Assembly: GCA_964017195.1 (NCBI GenBank)
Contig: OZ024898.1
Span: 16,320,975-16,384,974 of the forward strand
Direction: 5' to 3'
DNA from: Siderastrea radians
Lineage: Eukaryota; Cnidaria; Anthozoa; Scleractinia; Rhizangiidae
Length of the DNA: 64,000 nucleotides
Positions 61,601 through 63,753 of the stretch are shown here, one piece after another. The stretch's first letter is position 1. Each line of letters opens with the position of its first letter. Below the pieces are notes generated by a model, which made no database searches, was not told the DNA's origin, and saw only the letters and a list, made by a program, of their open reading frames with translations. A program made the translations under genes and the position numbers.

Positions 61601-63329
61601 AAAGAAAACGTAAAAGTCTACTTTTAGGCCATGATTCGATGAATGCTTTGGCGAAGGCAAGGGACTTCCCCGAATCGGTTTCTGTGTTTCAGTGATGTAA
61701 TCTTTACGTGCCAGGGCAAGTTAGGCGAATTCATGTAAGCTTCAAAGCTCGCTAGCATTTTCGTCCTTGTCCTCATCGAAAAGAAGTCAGCTCCATTGAA
61801 TTTCTTGTACTTTTCTACACAACTTTCCCTAAAGATTTTGGCGGAGCAAAGCAAAACTGCCAAAGAATGCTTGCATTTCACTGTTGAATTATTCAACTTG
61901 GCAAAAGCAAGGGACTTCCCCGAATCGGCTTCTGTGTTTCAGTGATGTAATGTTTACGTGCTAGGGCAAGTTAGCACCTTCGTTCTTGCTTTCATCGAAG
62001 GGGTTTTTATGCCATTCAATCGCCAATAATTTTCTTCACCAAAGTTTACGAACATTCTGGCGAATAAACGCTAAACGAACAAAGATTACCGGCAAGTATT
62101 GTTTTGACCGAGCGGAGTTCTGGGGCAAGTGACCACCAAAAAACAAAAAAAAAACAAAAACGGGTATTACTAGACCCCGTCCTGACGGCGGGGTAAAAAC
62201 GAAAACAAAAAAAACGGGCATTACGAGACCCCGTCCTGATGGCGGCGTAAAAAGTGAGAGTTATTCTCATTGAACCCCCTCCCCCCCAAAAAAATAAATA
62301 AATAAACAAATAAATGTAAAAAAAGGTGCTTGTCAAAATATGCATGCCATGGAAGATGTTATGTCTTACCCAACTGTTGCCAGATAAATTTTTGAAAAGT
62401 CAATCCGTAACATCAAAAGTCTGTGTGGGCACAATCAGCCCTCCTCCCAGTCTGAATAGGGTTAGATGTAAGATAATTATTGTCAGTAATTTACTATGTG
62501 GATGACTGGAGACTTTTTGTCCTCAAACGTAAATTGAGGGGATCATGATTCCCTTCAATTGCAGTGTGTATCCTTTCTGCACGCCATTTTTTTTGCATGT
62601 TTAGCACACGCACGAGCACGCACACCTTCGGGCCTTGATTGGTTTTCTATGAAAGCTGAGCAGTTCAGAAAAAAAAAATGGTCGTTTTCTCCTAAACGAG
62701 CTTGGTGATCCCAATTTTTTAATACCTAAATTCAAATGGCACAGGGTCGAGTACATTATATCGCAATTTCAAGAAAAGTTAAAAATTCTGCTTTGAGATA
62801 TTTTTATTTAAATGCCGAAAAGAACACGTCTTTAGGTACAGCATGGTATGTACGCATGTGGCAAATTCTTTAACTTTTTTCATATCCTTAATTCCTGTTC
62901 AACTAAAATAGTATACAATGCAAGATAAATGTCTATTTTTTTGAACTGCTCCAATATTTCAATACAAGCAATGACTTTTTAAAACAATTATAGTTCTCAT
63001 TTCTGATCACTGGGGTTTCTCAGGAAAACCTTGCGGGTGGTATCAATGGCTATCCATGTTGTGCCAAAACAAGCCCAGCTGCAGTGACCCCTATTTTTTC
63101 TTGCATTTTTGTAATGTTCTAAACATAACTGCCAATTGGACCAAGTCTCAGAAAATTGAAAGTATTTCTTCTATTTCGACTTAATCACCTGAAATAGTTA
63201 TGATATTGTAAATTGTCTCAAAAGGAACACTGGACAACTTTGATCGAAGAAGACAGGAAAGACGTCCTGGAATGGGCTGCCTGTGTCAAGCAAAGTTTTT
63301 TGATTCTCTGTTACCTTCATGACGTCAAG
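2672..63329 (+). CDS. PREP: Prolyl endopeptidase, internal part of the gene (six exons)
   Basis: PREP is a cytosolic serine oligopeptidase (family S9A) that cuts short peptides after proline. Six exons splice in frame: 2672-2731, 5027-5106, 21225-21340, 24269-24318, 29783-29878, 63225-63329 (60+80+116+50+96+105 = 507 bp, 169 codons). Junction phases agree at every step (0, 2, 1, 0, 0), all donors begin GT and all acceptors end AG. The translation follows animal PREP closely, with [54 protein letters not shown] and [10 protein letters not shown]...LCYLHDVK. This is about residues 190-360 of ~710, within the seven-bladed propeller that gates the active site. The catalytic Ser, Asp and His, the N-terminus and the promoter are not in the window. 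No stops or frameshifts occur in the exons, so the gene looks functional. Introns of 2.3, 16.1, 2.9, 5.5 and 33.3 kb carry all the mobile elements described below. Confidence 0.94.
2732..5026. other. PREP intron, 2.3 kb
   Basis: It contains one MITE (3058-3240) and otherwise no recognisable gene. Around 4280-4760 the base composition is less AT-rich and includes a CATGGCGGCC stretch near 4562 that resembles an old promoter or 5' UTR, but nothing supports a gene there. Confidence 0.6.
3058..3240. mobile_element. MITE family M1, copy 1
   Basis: Inverted ends: ACAAATGGTA on the left, TACCATTTGT on the right, with ATGGATGTACTTGGGAGG inside the left end and GCATGCATCCAT inside the right. Related copies lie at 22947-23117 and 38612-38790. 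No coding capacity. Confidence 0.65.
5027..5106 (+). CDS. PREP: PREP exon b
   Basis: Acceptor TGGCAG, donor GTAAGT. It encodes [19 protein letters not shown] then NHPKWS, and ends with two bases (AT) of a codon completed by exon c to ATA (Ile). The match to vertebrate PREP is strong and unbroken. Confidence 0.94.
5404..5490 (-). repeat. Partial copy of the 51-62 kb interspersed repeat
   Basis: Reverse-oriented piece containing CCCAGGGGCATTAGACC and TGTAAAATATGTTACAGTCA, the same words that recur many times between 51.1 and 62.3 kb. The next element (5494-12282) abuts it. Matching material (TGACCACC plus AGACCCCGTCCTGACGGC) resumes on the other side at about 12290-12372, so the element appears to have inserted into a copy of this repeat. 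Confidence 0.65.
5640..6182 (+). repeat. Tandem repeat in left TIR, about 60 and 117 bp periods
   Basis: Units contain GTTTCTACGGATCACTTTGC, GATTCTACGCATCTATGATG and CGCCGACTGTCAGTTTTG. The unit start recurs at about 5811, 5928 and 6107. The inverted counterpart is at about 10870-11130. Long open frames here (up to 147 codons) arise from the repeat and are not credible genes. Confidence 0.75.
6239..6392. repeat. Short tandem repeat (about 60 bp, 2-3 units)
   Basis: Units begin TAATACCAAGCCAAAAGC and contain ATCCCATTGACTTAACGGC. The second unit differs at a few bases and the third is partial. Confidence 0.7.
6477..6640. repeat. Cluster of ACGGTCCGT-type palindromic words
   Basis: ACGGTCCGTA, its complement TACGGACCGT and close variants occur about eight times in both orientations within 165 bp, with CAAGGATGACGG as a spacer word twice. 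It looks like a protein-binding cluster or the remnant of a subterminal repeat region. Confidence 0.55.
6893..7043. repeat. Degenerate CATCGTAACATCGTA repeat
   Basis: CGTAACATCGTA-like words repeat about a dozen times, with AAGAGCGTA recurring. It is similar in composition to the TCTACG ends of the surrounding element. Confidence 0.6.
7044..7214. mobile_element. MITE with CTCTCTCCTCCGCAGAGG ends
   Basis: The left end CTCTCTCCTCCGCAGAGG and the right end CCTCTGCGGAGGAGAGAG are inverted copies about 170 bp apart. The interior contains no gene. Target duplication not resolved. Confidence 0.65.
7900..10105 (+). pseudogene. Decayed non-LTR retrotransposon ORF2 (CR1/L2/Jockey group)
   Basis: The reading frame is broken by stops and frame changes. 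A trace of the endonuclease end is readable at about 7900-8190 (NIPGFDW and STLDLFTTN). The reverse transcriptase follows in shifted frames from 8411, then a long frame from about 8822 to 10105. Visible RT landmarks are [11 protein letters not shown] (about 8790), [23 protein letters not shown] and the catalytic FADD at about 9277-9288. The C-terminal part includes the typical [19 protein letters not shown] region. There is no poly(A) tail; an AT microsatellite-like tract (about 10115-10150) follows the stop, as in CR1/L2-type elements. It cannot be active because the endonuclease and N-terminal RT are disrupted. Family assignment is from motif memory and could be Jockey-like rather than CR1. 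Confidence 0.85.
10219..10300 (+). repeat. Direct repeat flanking the decayed LINE
   Basis: This tract (TTTTTGTTCGAATGTCTAAG and CTTTTATATACATCCGCGAC) is a diverged direct copy of 7785-7862 on the other side of the LINE. It belongs to the host element rather than being a short target duplication. Confidence 0.55.
11161..12046. mobile_element. Insertion with tRNA-like segment inside the right TIR
   Basis: It interrupts the TCTACG-rich end. It begins near AGCGGAGCTCC and ends near GGGCTCCGCTT, an inverted pair. At about 11798-11866 there is a tRNA-like stretch with an A-box-like TGGCCAAGTGG and a B-box-like GGTTCGGCTC, followed by a T-rich tail, suggesting a tRNA-derived SINE component. A GTCCGTCCGTCC/GTACGTACG simple repeat lies at 11263-11308. 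The stretch 11560-11720 resembles 22190-22330. Confidence 0.5.
12283..12878. other. Right flank of nested element
   Basis: It starts with a fragment of the 51-62 kb repeat family (TGACCACC, then AGACCCCGTCCTGACGGCAG at about 12348-12367). After this, to 12878, I see no gene or repeat that I recognise. Confidence 0.5.
12879..13011. mobile_element. Small MITE, AGGTGCGGGATTGC ends
   Basis: The 133-bp sequence has inverted ends AGGTGCGGGATTGC and GCAATCCCGCACCT. No coding capacity; target duplication not clear. Confidence 0.65.
13060..13690 (+). pseudogene. Possible very old LINE 3' fragment
   Basis: Scattered residues resemble the C-terminal region of LINE reverse transcriptase proteins: a stretch reading YRRKALKIIV near 13390 and VVRVWNNWE near 13590, with stops and frame changes between. 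This is a weak assignment based on short motifs only. Confidence 0.25.
14042..16489 (+). CDS. LINE ORF2 fragment: reverse transcriptase and C-terminal domain
   Basis: An uninterrupted frame of about 815 codons to a TAG stop at 16487-16489. The open frame extends upstream to 13832, but those first ~70 codons are host-element DNA joined by the insertion, since the target duplication ends at 14041. The order of motifs is that of Tx1/L1 reverse transcriptase: [70 protein letters not shown], the catalytic YADD at 14852-14863, then the thumb and a C-terminal [17 protein letters not shown] zinc-knuckle-like motif before DFW. It makes cDNA from the element's RNA at a nicked site in the nucleus. The missing apurinic endonuclease means this copy cannot move itself, and no promoter of its own remains. 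Confidence 0.9.
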   Translation, partial: LNLFFENESIKKLDEHQKELCEGLLTENECKNALKSFHKDKTPGTDGLTAEFYTFFWNSLGKIMVDSFNYAFRKGELSISQRQGIIRLIPKKDKNLSYLKNWRPISLLNTDYKIATKALAMRLKKVLPNIINNAQTGYLPGRFIGENIRLISDILHYTADQNLEGIALFIDFEKAFDSLEWEYLDKALDAFNFGLDFKVWIRTLYNNISSCTINNGYASKPFTLKRGVRQGCPLSGLLFILAAEVLSCAIRSRSDIRGILVANKEIKLSQYADDTTAFCKDEASLEKLLEVLNLFEECSGLKLNSSKTEALWLGKNVQNKDTPFGFMWPQRPIVALGTAFSYKFNLCDQVNFVDKLIKVKKLFNLWSQRDLSLYGKITIAKTLGLSKLISSSACLHTPPYVIDAVNKLIADFVWNGKKPKIKRDTLIGAKEKGGLDLPEYEIITKSLLCAWVKRMQDGANEDWMIIPSWYLKNVGGPLIFDCSYDLSLLELKNIPAFYIDLLKTWAEVHDVKSAPLDKHDIREAIIWNNKNITIAGKSVYWENWHVAGILRIKDLLEEDGKFLSYDNFLRKFGLATPFTNLWGLIAAIPLGWKRELQSTNGENRQERKSTFLPGQILTSKSARNILIQKKFKEPLASSRLQRLGVEDMKISAIYKLPFRITRETKLSIFQFKIIHNILPCRNLLYKMNISESPLCEFCNELETLSHMLVNCSRIRDFWNSVLFRWNSQNDDNYNFDELGIMYGYNPGSSGSYIFNYYILLSKRHVFLQKYEHKLPNLLLFLELVKGKMLIQRTIAHAKGQKENFLNLWKPLLTII
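16490..16655 (+). other. LINE 3' UTR and poly(A) tail
   Basis: Short AT-rich 3' UTR, then AAAATAAAAAT repeats and a pure A run from about 16623 to 16656, directly abutting the right target duplication. Confidence 0.85.
17019..17180 (+). repeat. Dispersed repeat R1, copy 1 (short)
   Basis: Contains GGGACACTGAAACCCTTAC and GACCCCAGGGATTTGAAGTG. Longer relatives are at 18305-18690 and 52395-52735. No gene. Confidence 0.6.
17663..17941. mobile_element. Foldback MITE, about 280 bp
   Basis: Long near-palindrome centred at about 17805. Arms share GACGTCTGAGTAACGAGCGC, CATACTGATGACACGTCA and GATTGGTTGAAACG with their complements. Outer parts are more diverged (GTCGTCACTTGAACCC against GGGCTCAAGTGGCTAC). 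RNA or single-stranded DNA from here would form one long hairpin. Confidence 0.75.
18083..18160 (+). repeat. Direct repeat pair (with 18867-18945)
   Basis: GTATATCAAATTTCAACCCG and TTATGCAAATTAGACCGTGT recur 784 bp downstream, with about 85-90% identity by eye over ~80 bp. It may mark the ends of an LTR-like or internally duplicated segment holding the second R1 copy. Confidence 0.6.
18305..18690 (+). repeat. Dispersed repeat R1, copy 2
   Basis: Shares GGTGCTGGGTGGGGGTGTGC, CGGGACACTGAAACCCTTAC, GGTCTGGCAGG-like and TTGTAGTCCTG words with 52395-52735. A 162-codon reverse-strand open frame overlapping it follows the repeat and has no recognisable domain. Confidence 0.65.
20248..21224. other. 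PREP intron, nothing recognised
   Basis: AT-rich sequence between the 6.4-kb element and PREP exon c. It has short AAT/ATT runs near 20925-20985 and no gene. Lines about 20281-20410 contain a small inverted pair around GATGTTTTCAAGTT. Confidence 0.6.
21225..21340 (+). CDS. PREP: PREP exon c
   Basis: Acceptor CTTGTAG, donor GTACAT. Its first base completes an Ile codon with exon b; it then encodes [19 protein letters not shown] and [19 protein letters not shown], with one base (G) carried to exon d. The NRLFYCDL segment contains the position of the cysteine known near the active site of mammalian PREP (Cys255 from memory). Confidence 0.95.
22190..22500 (+). repeat. Interspersed repeat with possible tRNA-like part
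   Basis: TTTTTTCTGTCCACAACCAT and GGTCCGAAAACA are shared with 11655-11705. A downstream stretch (about 22408-22480, followed by a T/G-rich tail) may be tRNA-derived, but its B box is not canonical. Confidence 0.4.
22660..22890 (+). repeat. GTTACGCAC repeat, copy 1
   Basis: Contains TGTGCAGTTACGCACATTG, CCTCGCTTGCTTTGTTTTTG and TTGTCGATTCTGCACACGTT. The same sequence forms the right flank of the giant transposon (50028-50190) and recurs at 54897-55045. Confidence 0.65.
22947..23117. mobile_element. MITE family M1, copy 2
   Basis: Begins ACAAATGGTA and ends TACCATTAATGT, with ATGGATGTACTTGGGAGG inside the left end and GCATGCATCCAT inside the right, as in the copy at 3058-3240. Confidence 0.65.
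24269..24318 (+). CDS. PREP: PREP exon d (smallest but one)
   Basis: Acceptor TGTTTTAG, donor GTGATG. With the G from exon c it encodes [17 protein letters not shown], matching the conserved KLIDNF-EYE region. Ends phase 0. Confidence 0.94.
26041..26113. mobile_element. 73-bp perfect-stem hairpin element
   Basis: The arms AGCCTCCCACGCAGTC(G/A)TTTTTAGGGGAG are mirrored across a 13-base loop. Imperfect direct copies of AGGAGCTTAT flank it, which may be a target duplication. Confidence 0.65.
26472..26580. mobile_element. Small foldback MITE, 109 bp
   Basis: GGTCAATTCAACAAAACTTT pairs with AAAGTTTTATTGAATTGGCC, and the inner CTATTGTTTT pairs with AAAACAATAG. No coding content. Confidence 0.6.
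28411..28760 (+). repeat. Minisatellite, about 27-33 bp unit
   Basis: About a dozen units of the type GTGCATCATGCTGGAGGTGC followed by AGTGG(A/T). Units near 27 bp keep frames open on both strands, which explains the Ala/His/Val-rich open frames across it. Confidence 0.75.
29783..29878 (+). CDS. PREP: PREP exon e (32 codons)
   Basis: Strong pyrimidine tract and CAG acceptor, donor GTGAGT. It encodes [20 protein letters not shown], then [12 protein letters not shown], a close match to PREP. Phase 0 at both ends. The donor opens the 33.3-kb intron that contains the giant transposon. Confidence 0.96.
29879..30329. other. Start of the 33-kb PREP intron
   Basis: No gene is seen. Around 30010-30290 the sequence is G-rich and unlike the neighbouring AT-rich DNA, with no recognised repeat. 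Confidence 0.5.
30330..31280 (+). repeat. Interspersed repeat R2, copy 1, left part
   Basis: Parallels 53640-54900 base for base over long stretches: GGATCTTCTTGGATAGTAT, GAGCTGAGTCATCAGATTTT, CACGTTGAGCCAAGTAAA and GTGAATAATTCAGTTG are shared. In the second copy the sequence continues directly into the GTTACGCAC repeat; here it is split by the giant transposon, after which the GTTACGCAC part resumes at about 50035. Confidence 0.75.
31371..34790 (+). repeat. Giant transposon: left inverted arm, TIR body
   Basis: Reverse complement of about 45920-50015. The outer 270 bp (31378-31640) contain the doubled 19-bp tip repeat and about eight TTATTAAGCAAAA-like motifs in both orientations, e.g. GTTATTAAGCAAAAAAGG and GCTTATTAACACG. 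Inward it is non-coding, with two ~600-bp degenerate tandem modules around 32510-33300, each containing an AATAAATCACATG/GTGCACAAT-type stretch and an ACGTCGGA/ACGCCGATTTCCG stretch. No gene or domain is recognised on either strand. Confidence 0.8.
34791..36796 (-). repeat. Giant transposon: left array of 47-bp palindromic units
   Basis: About 43 units. Each reads, on this strand, GACACTTGTGTTTATTAAAC then AAAAGTGACCAATGAAACAG then ACATAYG. The core is a near-palindrome: TTTGTTTAATAAACACAAGT with flanks GGACACT/GTGTCC. Unit variants repeat in blocks about 702 bp apart (e.g. AAAAGGGACCAATGG near 35767 and 36469), a higher-order repeat of 15 units. The last unit ends TTATTATACAG directly at the first transposase exon. 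Array-wide open frames exist because 47 is not a multiple of three and the unit has few stops. Confidence 0.9.
36797..36926 (+). CDS. Transposase-like gene, first visible exon (DGMDQ)
   Basis: The acceptor TTATTATACAG is the end of the last 47-bp array unit; the donor is GTTAGT. It encodes [20 protein letters not shown], then [11 protein letters not shown] and the HNLPHF motif. The array-exon contact suggests that upstream exons were lost or replaced by array growth. Confidence 0.72.
36797..40141 (+). CDS. DUF7869-like transposase-type protein, five exons, 5' end missing
   Basis: Exons 36797-36926, 37293-37451, 38134-38250, 38985-39617 and 40073-40141 (stop TGA) join in phase 0 throughout into about 368 codons. 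The protein opens ERKKYY then [13 protein letters not shown] and LPHF, continues [12 protein letters not shown] and [12 protein letters not shown], then [18 protein letters not shown] with VELGIF, then [17 protein letters not shown], and ends in a basic tail with GRKRKG. I recall these motifs from DUF7869-type proteins common in cnidarian and other eukaryotic genomes. The spaced acidic residues in DGMDQ (36873-36887), MDN (38167-38175) and HEDID (39018-39032) resemble a DDE/D RNase-H-fold triad; that is inference. Its position between the element's arms makes it the candidate transposase. No upstream exon or start codon was found: homologues usually have a few hundred more N-terminal residues, so the copy is probably 5'-truncated or begins in the arm. 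Frames are intact and every junction has GT/AG. Confidence 0.75.
37293..37451 (+). CDS. Transposase-like gene, exon 2
   Basis: Acceptor ATCTTAAG (weak pyrimidine tract), donor GTAAGC, 53 codons. It encodes [18 protein letters not shown] and [19 protein letters not shown]. The LK-H-TGV and QYPHDSNLT motifs are typical of the family as I recall it. Confidence 0.75.
38134..38250 (+). CDS. Transposase-like gene, exon 3 (MDN..ENKN)
   Basis: Acceptor CTTTATACAG, donor GTGAAT, 39 codons. It encodes [18 protein letters not shown] and [13 protein letters not shown]. The buried beta-strand followed by MDN fits the second acidic position of an RNase-H-like fold (inference). Confidence 0.78.
38465..38576. 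mobile_element. Hairpin MITE in transposase intron
   Basis: GCGGTGCGACATTTCGATGG pairs with CAATCGAAAAGTCGCACCGC, and CATTTTCAAGCA pairs with TGCTTGAAAACG. It lies in the intron between exons 3 and 4, beside MITE M1 copy 3. Confidence 0.7.
38612..38790. mobile_element. MITE family M1, copy 3
   Basis: Exact inverted ends GAATTGGTTCATGC and GCATGAACCAATTC. Internally it shares the CACTTGGGAAG and CTTCCATAAATCAATGGACG words with the copies at 3058 and 22947. A (TAC)n-like run follows at about 38920-38958. Confidence 0.6.
38985..39617 (+). CDS. Transposase-like gene, exon 4 (GHTHEDID; 211 codons)
   Basis: Acceptor TTTACTGGCAG, donor GTAATA. It opens [20 protein letters not shown] and continues [26 protein letters not shown] and [17 protein letters not shown], then a proline-rich stretch and a Glu-rich end (REEREVE). 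GHTHEDID carries the presumed third acidic site. The frame stays open past the donor to 39686, but the next exon restores the basic tail. Confidence 0.85.
40073..40141 (+). CDS. Transposase-like gene, probable last exon
   Basis: The acceptor CTATTCAAG is followed by [20 protein letters not shown] then KW and TGA at 40139-40141. An alternative donor at GTGATT (40138) would join to about 41276 and read [18 protein letters not shown] to a TAG at 41337-41339. Either tail is basic, as expected for a nuclear DNA-binding protein. Confidence 0.5.
   Translation, partial: VTVGRKRKGTTKQGNNKRVKKW
40142..40980. other. Giant transposon interior, non-coding
   Basis: AT-rich sequence after the transposase-like gene. 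No further gene is recognised. There is a T-rich pyrimidine stretch near 40140-40200. Confidence 0.5.
40981..41243 (+). mobile_element. Palindromic tRNA-derived repeat
   Basis: Inverted ends AATTAAATGTAAAGAAGA and TCTTCTTTACATTTATTAA, then GCAGTTATAGACGCAACTT against AAGTTGCGTCTATAACTGC. The centre holds a tRNA-like sequence and a reversed tRNA 3' half (CGTACGGGATTCGAATCC). Similar units are common in coral genomes as I recall. Confidence 0.7.
41094..41165 (+). tRNA. tRNA-Thr-like pseudo-tRNA (anticodon position GGT)
   Basis: 72 bases with acceptor GGCTTGT/AAAAGCC, A-box TTAGCTCAATTGG and B-box GCTTCGATCCC. The anticodon arm reads CTGCA-CAGGTGT-CGCAG, giving GGT. Position 33 is A rather than T and the acceptor stem is imperfect, so it is part of the repeat and not a functional tRNA gene. 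Confidence 0.5.
41344..41445. repeat. AAAAAC-type simple repeat
   Basis: Runs of AAAAACAAAAACAAAA. The open frames on both strands here are low-complexity artefacts. Confidence 0.8.
41446..42870. other. Giant transposon interior up to the right array
   Basis: No gene is recognised. A short GGAAG microsatellite lies at 42053-42074. At about 42690-42860 the sequence GGTGGGGAGGCAGGGGAATT, with nearby words resembling 46360-46500 of the TIR body, hints at a degenerate extra piece of TIR just inside the right array. Confidence 0.5.
42871..45919 (+). repeat. Giant transposon: right array of 47-bp palindromic units
   Basis: About 65 units, inverted relative to the left array: TGTCTGTTTCATTGGACACT then TTTGTTTAATAAACACAAGT. 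GACACT and GTCACT variants of the unit edge alternate, as do AAACAC/AAGCAC in the core. Blocks repeat about 690-700 bp apart (TGCTTAATAAACACAAGTG at about 44762 and 45461), matching the ~702-bp block period of the left array. Open frames rich in CLFHW and NKHKCP are by-products of the unit. Confidence 0.9.
45920..50015 (-). repeat. Giant transposon: right inverted arm, TIR body
   Basis: Reverse complement of 31371-34790. It is ~0.7 kb longer because it has three rather than two degenerate ~600-660 bp modules, recognisable by the word AATGTTTCG or AATGATTCG plus CAATAAAT at about 47490, 48160 and 48740. The outer end (49750-50015) repeats the TTATTAAGCAAAA cluster and the doubled tip sequence. 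No coding region is recognised; the two short frames at 46272-46720 are not conserved as proteins between arms. Confidence 0.8.
50028..50190 (+). repeat. GTTACGCAC repeat, copy 2 (right flank of giant transposon)
   Basis: ACAGTTACGCACTTTTGCTG and AACTTGCTGTTACAGACGC continue the R2 repeat that is broken at 31.3 kb. The contiguous arrangement is at 54840-55045. Confidence 0.75.
50191..51160. other. Intron sequence, nothing recognised
   Basis: AT-rich DNA between the giant transposon and the repeat mosaic. No gene or clear repeat is visible. Confidence 0.5.
51374..51710. repeat. Long palindrome with a truncated tRNA at its centre
   Basis: Arms of about 120-150 bp (51398-51515 against 51560-51680) share ATGACCTGCCTAATCACCCT and TTTTAGCGTGCGTGACGAAG with their complements at >90% by eye. 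The loop includes CCTGGCCTCGTAGCTCA, the first bases of the tRNA-like sequence found complete at 57934-58005. Confidence 0.8.
52395..52735 (+). repeat. Dispersed repeat R1, copy 3
   Basis: Matches 18305-18690: GATGGGTGGGGGTGTGCACC, CGGGACACTGAAAG, GAAGTGTTTTGCATTCGC and TTGTAGTCCTG. No gene. Confidence 0.65.
53201..53308. mobile_element. 108-bp MITE with 9-bp target duplication
   Basis: Inverted ends TAGACTGCAAGCAGTC and GACTGCTCGCAGTCTA, flanked by AAACAGTAC at 53192-53200 and 53309-53317. The 9-bp duplication fits Mutator-like mobilisation. I recall this end sequence as common in coral genomes. Confidence 0.8.
53640..55045 (+). repeat. Interspersed repeat R2, copy 2 (uninterrupted)
   Basis: Parallels 30330-31280 and then runs straight into the GTTACGCAC part. 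Within it, 53880-54140 is tandemly duplicated as 54140-54420 (shared GTGTTTGTCTT, CAGTATATAAATA, GAGCTGAGTCATCAGATTTT). No coding region is recognised. Confidence 0.7.
57934..58005 (-). tRNA. tRNA-Arg-like sequence (anticodon position TCT), repeat-borne
   Basis: 72 bases that fold as a tRNA: acceptor GGCCTCG/CGGGGTC (with G-T pairs), D arm GCTC/GAGC, T arm with GGTTCGAATCCC. The anticodon loop GTTCTAA gives TCT. The anticodon stem has mismatches and a second copy sits 1.1 kb away in the same repeat, so it is more likely the head of a tRNA-derived SINE than a working gene. Confidence 0.55.
59043..59114 (-). tRNA. tRNA-Arg-like sequence, second repeat-borne copy
   Basis: Near-identical to 57934-58005 with changes in the anticodon stem (CATCG for CACCG) and T loop (TTCAAAT). 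The surrounding 250 bp, from CGATCGCTATGAACTTAGTA to the GAGTCACGC word, also matches, so the whole unit was duplicated. Confidence 0.5.
60945..61532 (+). repeat. 17-bp minisatellite, about 34 copies
   Basis: Units TTTTAGAGATTCCCC(A/G) and TTTTAGAGATTCCCTA alternate. It separates the direct from the inverted copies of the mosaic repeat. Confidence 0.9.
62261..63224. other. End of the 33-kb PREP intron
   Basis: AT-rich sequence with no recognised gene or repeat, ending in the acceptor TTGTCTCAAAAG of PREP exon f. The pyrimidine tract at this acceptor is weak. Confidence 0.55.
63225..63329 (+). CDS. PREP: PREP exon f (35 codons)
   Basis: Acceptor CTCAAAAG, donor GTGTGG. It encodes [20 protein letters not shown] and [15 protein letters not shown], the conserved propeller segment of PREP. 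Phase 0 on both sides, so it joins exon e across 33.3 kb. The gene continues beyond the window. Confidence 0.95.
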
Positions 63330-63753
63330 GTGTGGAGGCCTAAGTGCTGTTTCATACAGTGTAGATTGTTGTTATACATAGCATTACATAGCATTAAGTG
63401 TGGTTACTTAAAATATTGTTATTGAACAATATTAAACGTGGCTCTGCCATCTTTTACACTGAACATTTCGTCTGCTGTCTACGTTGTTATGCACCTGTCG
63501 GTATTAAGTGGAAGGGGGAGGGGGCAGCAAGGCAGATGCAAGACATTTGATTTATATTAGGTGAAGAACTTCTTTTTAAGGTGTAAGAGCACACCACCCA
63601 ATATTTAAATGGCTTATACTTCACTGTCAGAGATCGTTAGGGTTAGCGATTTCAAACTTTTCCTACACTTAAATTAAACAATCCAAAAAAGTTAATTTCA
63701 TTGACGTCAGTGTTACTATAGCAACACAATGATAATATGTCATGCATTTTACA
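63330..63753. other. PREP intron, right edge
   Basis: No gene or recognised repeat before the pogo-type end. Confidence 0.5.

Larger units (their letters stand above)
51160..62260. repeat. Mosaic of one interspersed repeat family, about 11 kb
   Basis: Two modules recur. Module A (~170 bp: GAGTGACCGTAA, GGCGGGGTC, AATGCCCCTGGGGCTTTTCT, GGTGGTCACTTGCCCCAGAC, TTTCGCTCGG) appears near 55380, 55560, 55770, 56390, 57420, 58150, 58390, 59280, 59410, 60410 and 60600, and inverted near 51160-51370 and 62050-62250. Module B (~350 bp: TTTATTCGCCAGAATTTTC, GTGCTAGCGAGCTTTGAAG, CCGATTCGGGGAAGTCCCTT) appears at about 51810, 56560, 57480, 58520, 59580 and 60720, and inverted at 61640-62100. A hairpin word ACCCCGCCGTCAGGACGGGGT-like joins modules. 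All open frames here are repeat-derived. It looks like repeated insertion and local duplication of a SINE- or MITE-like family. Confidence 0.8.
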
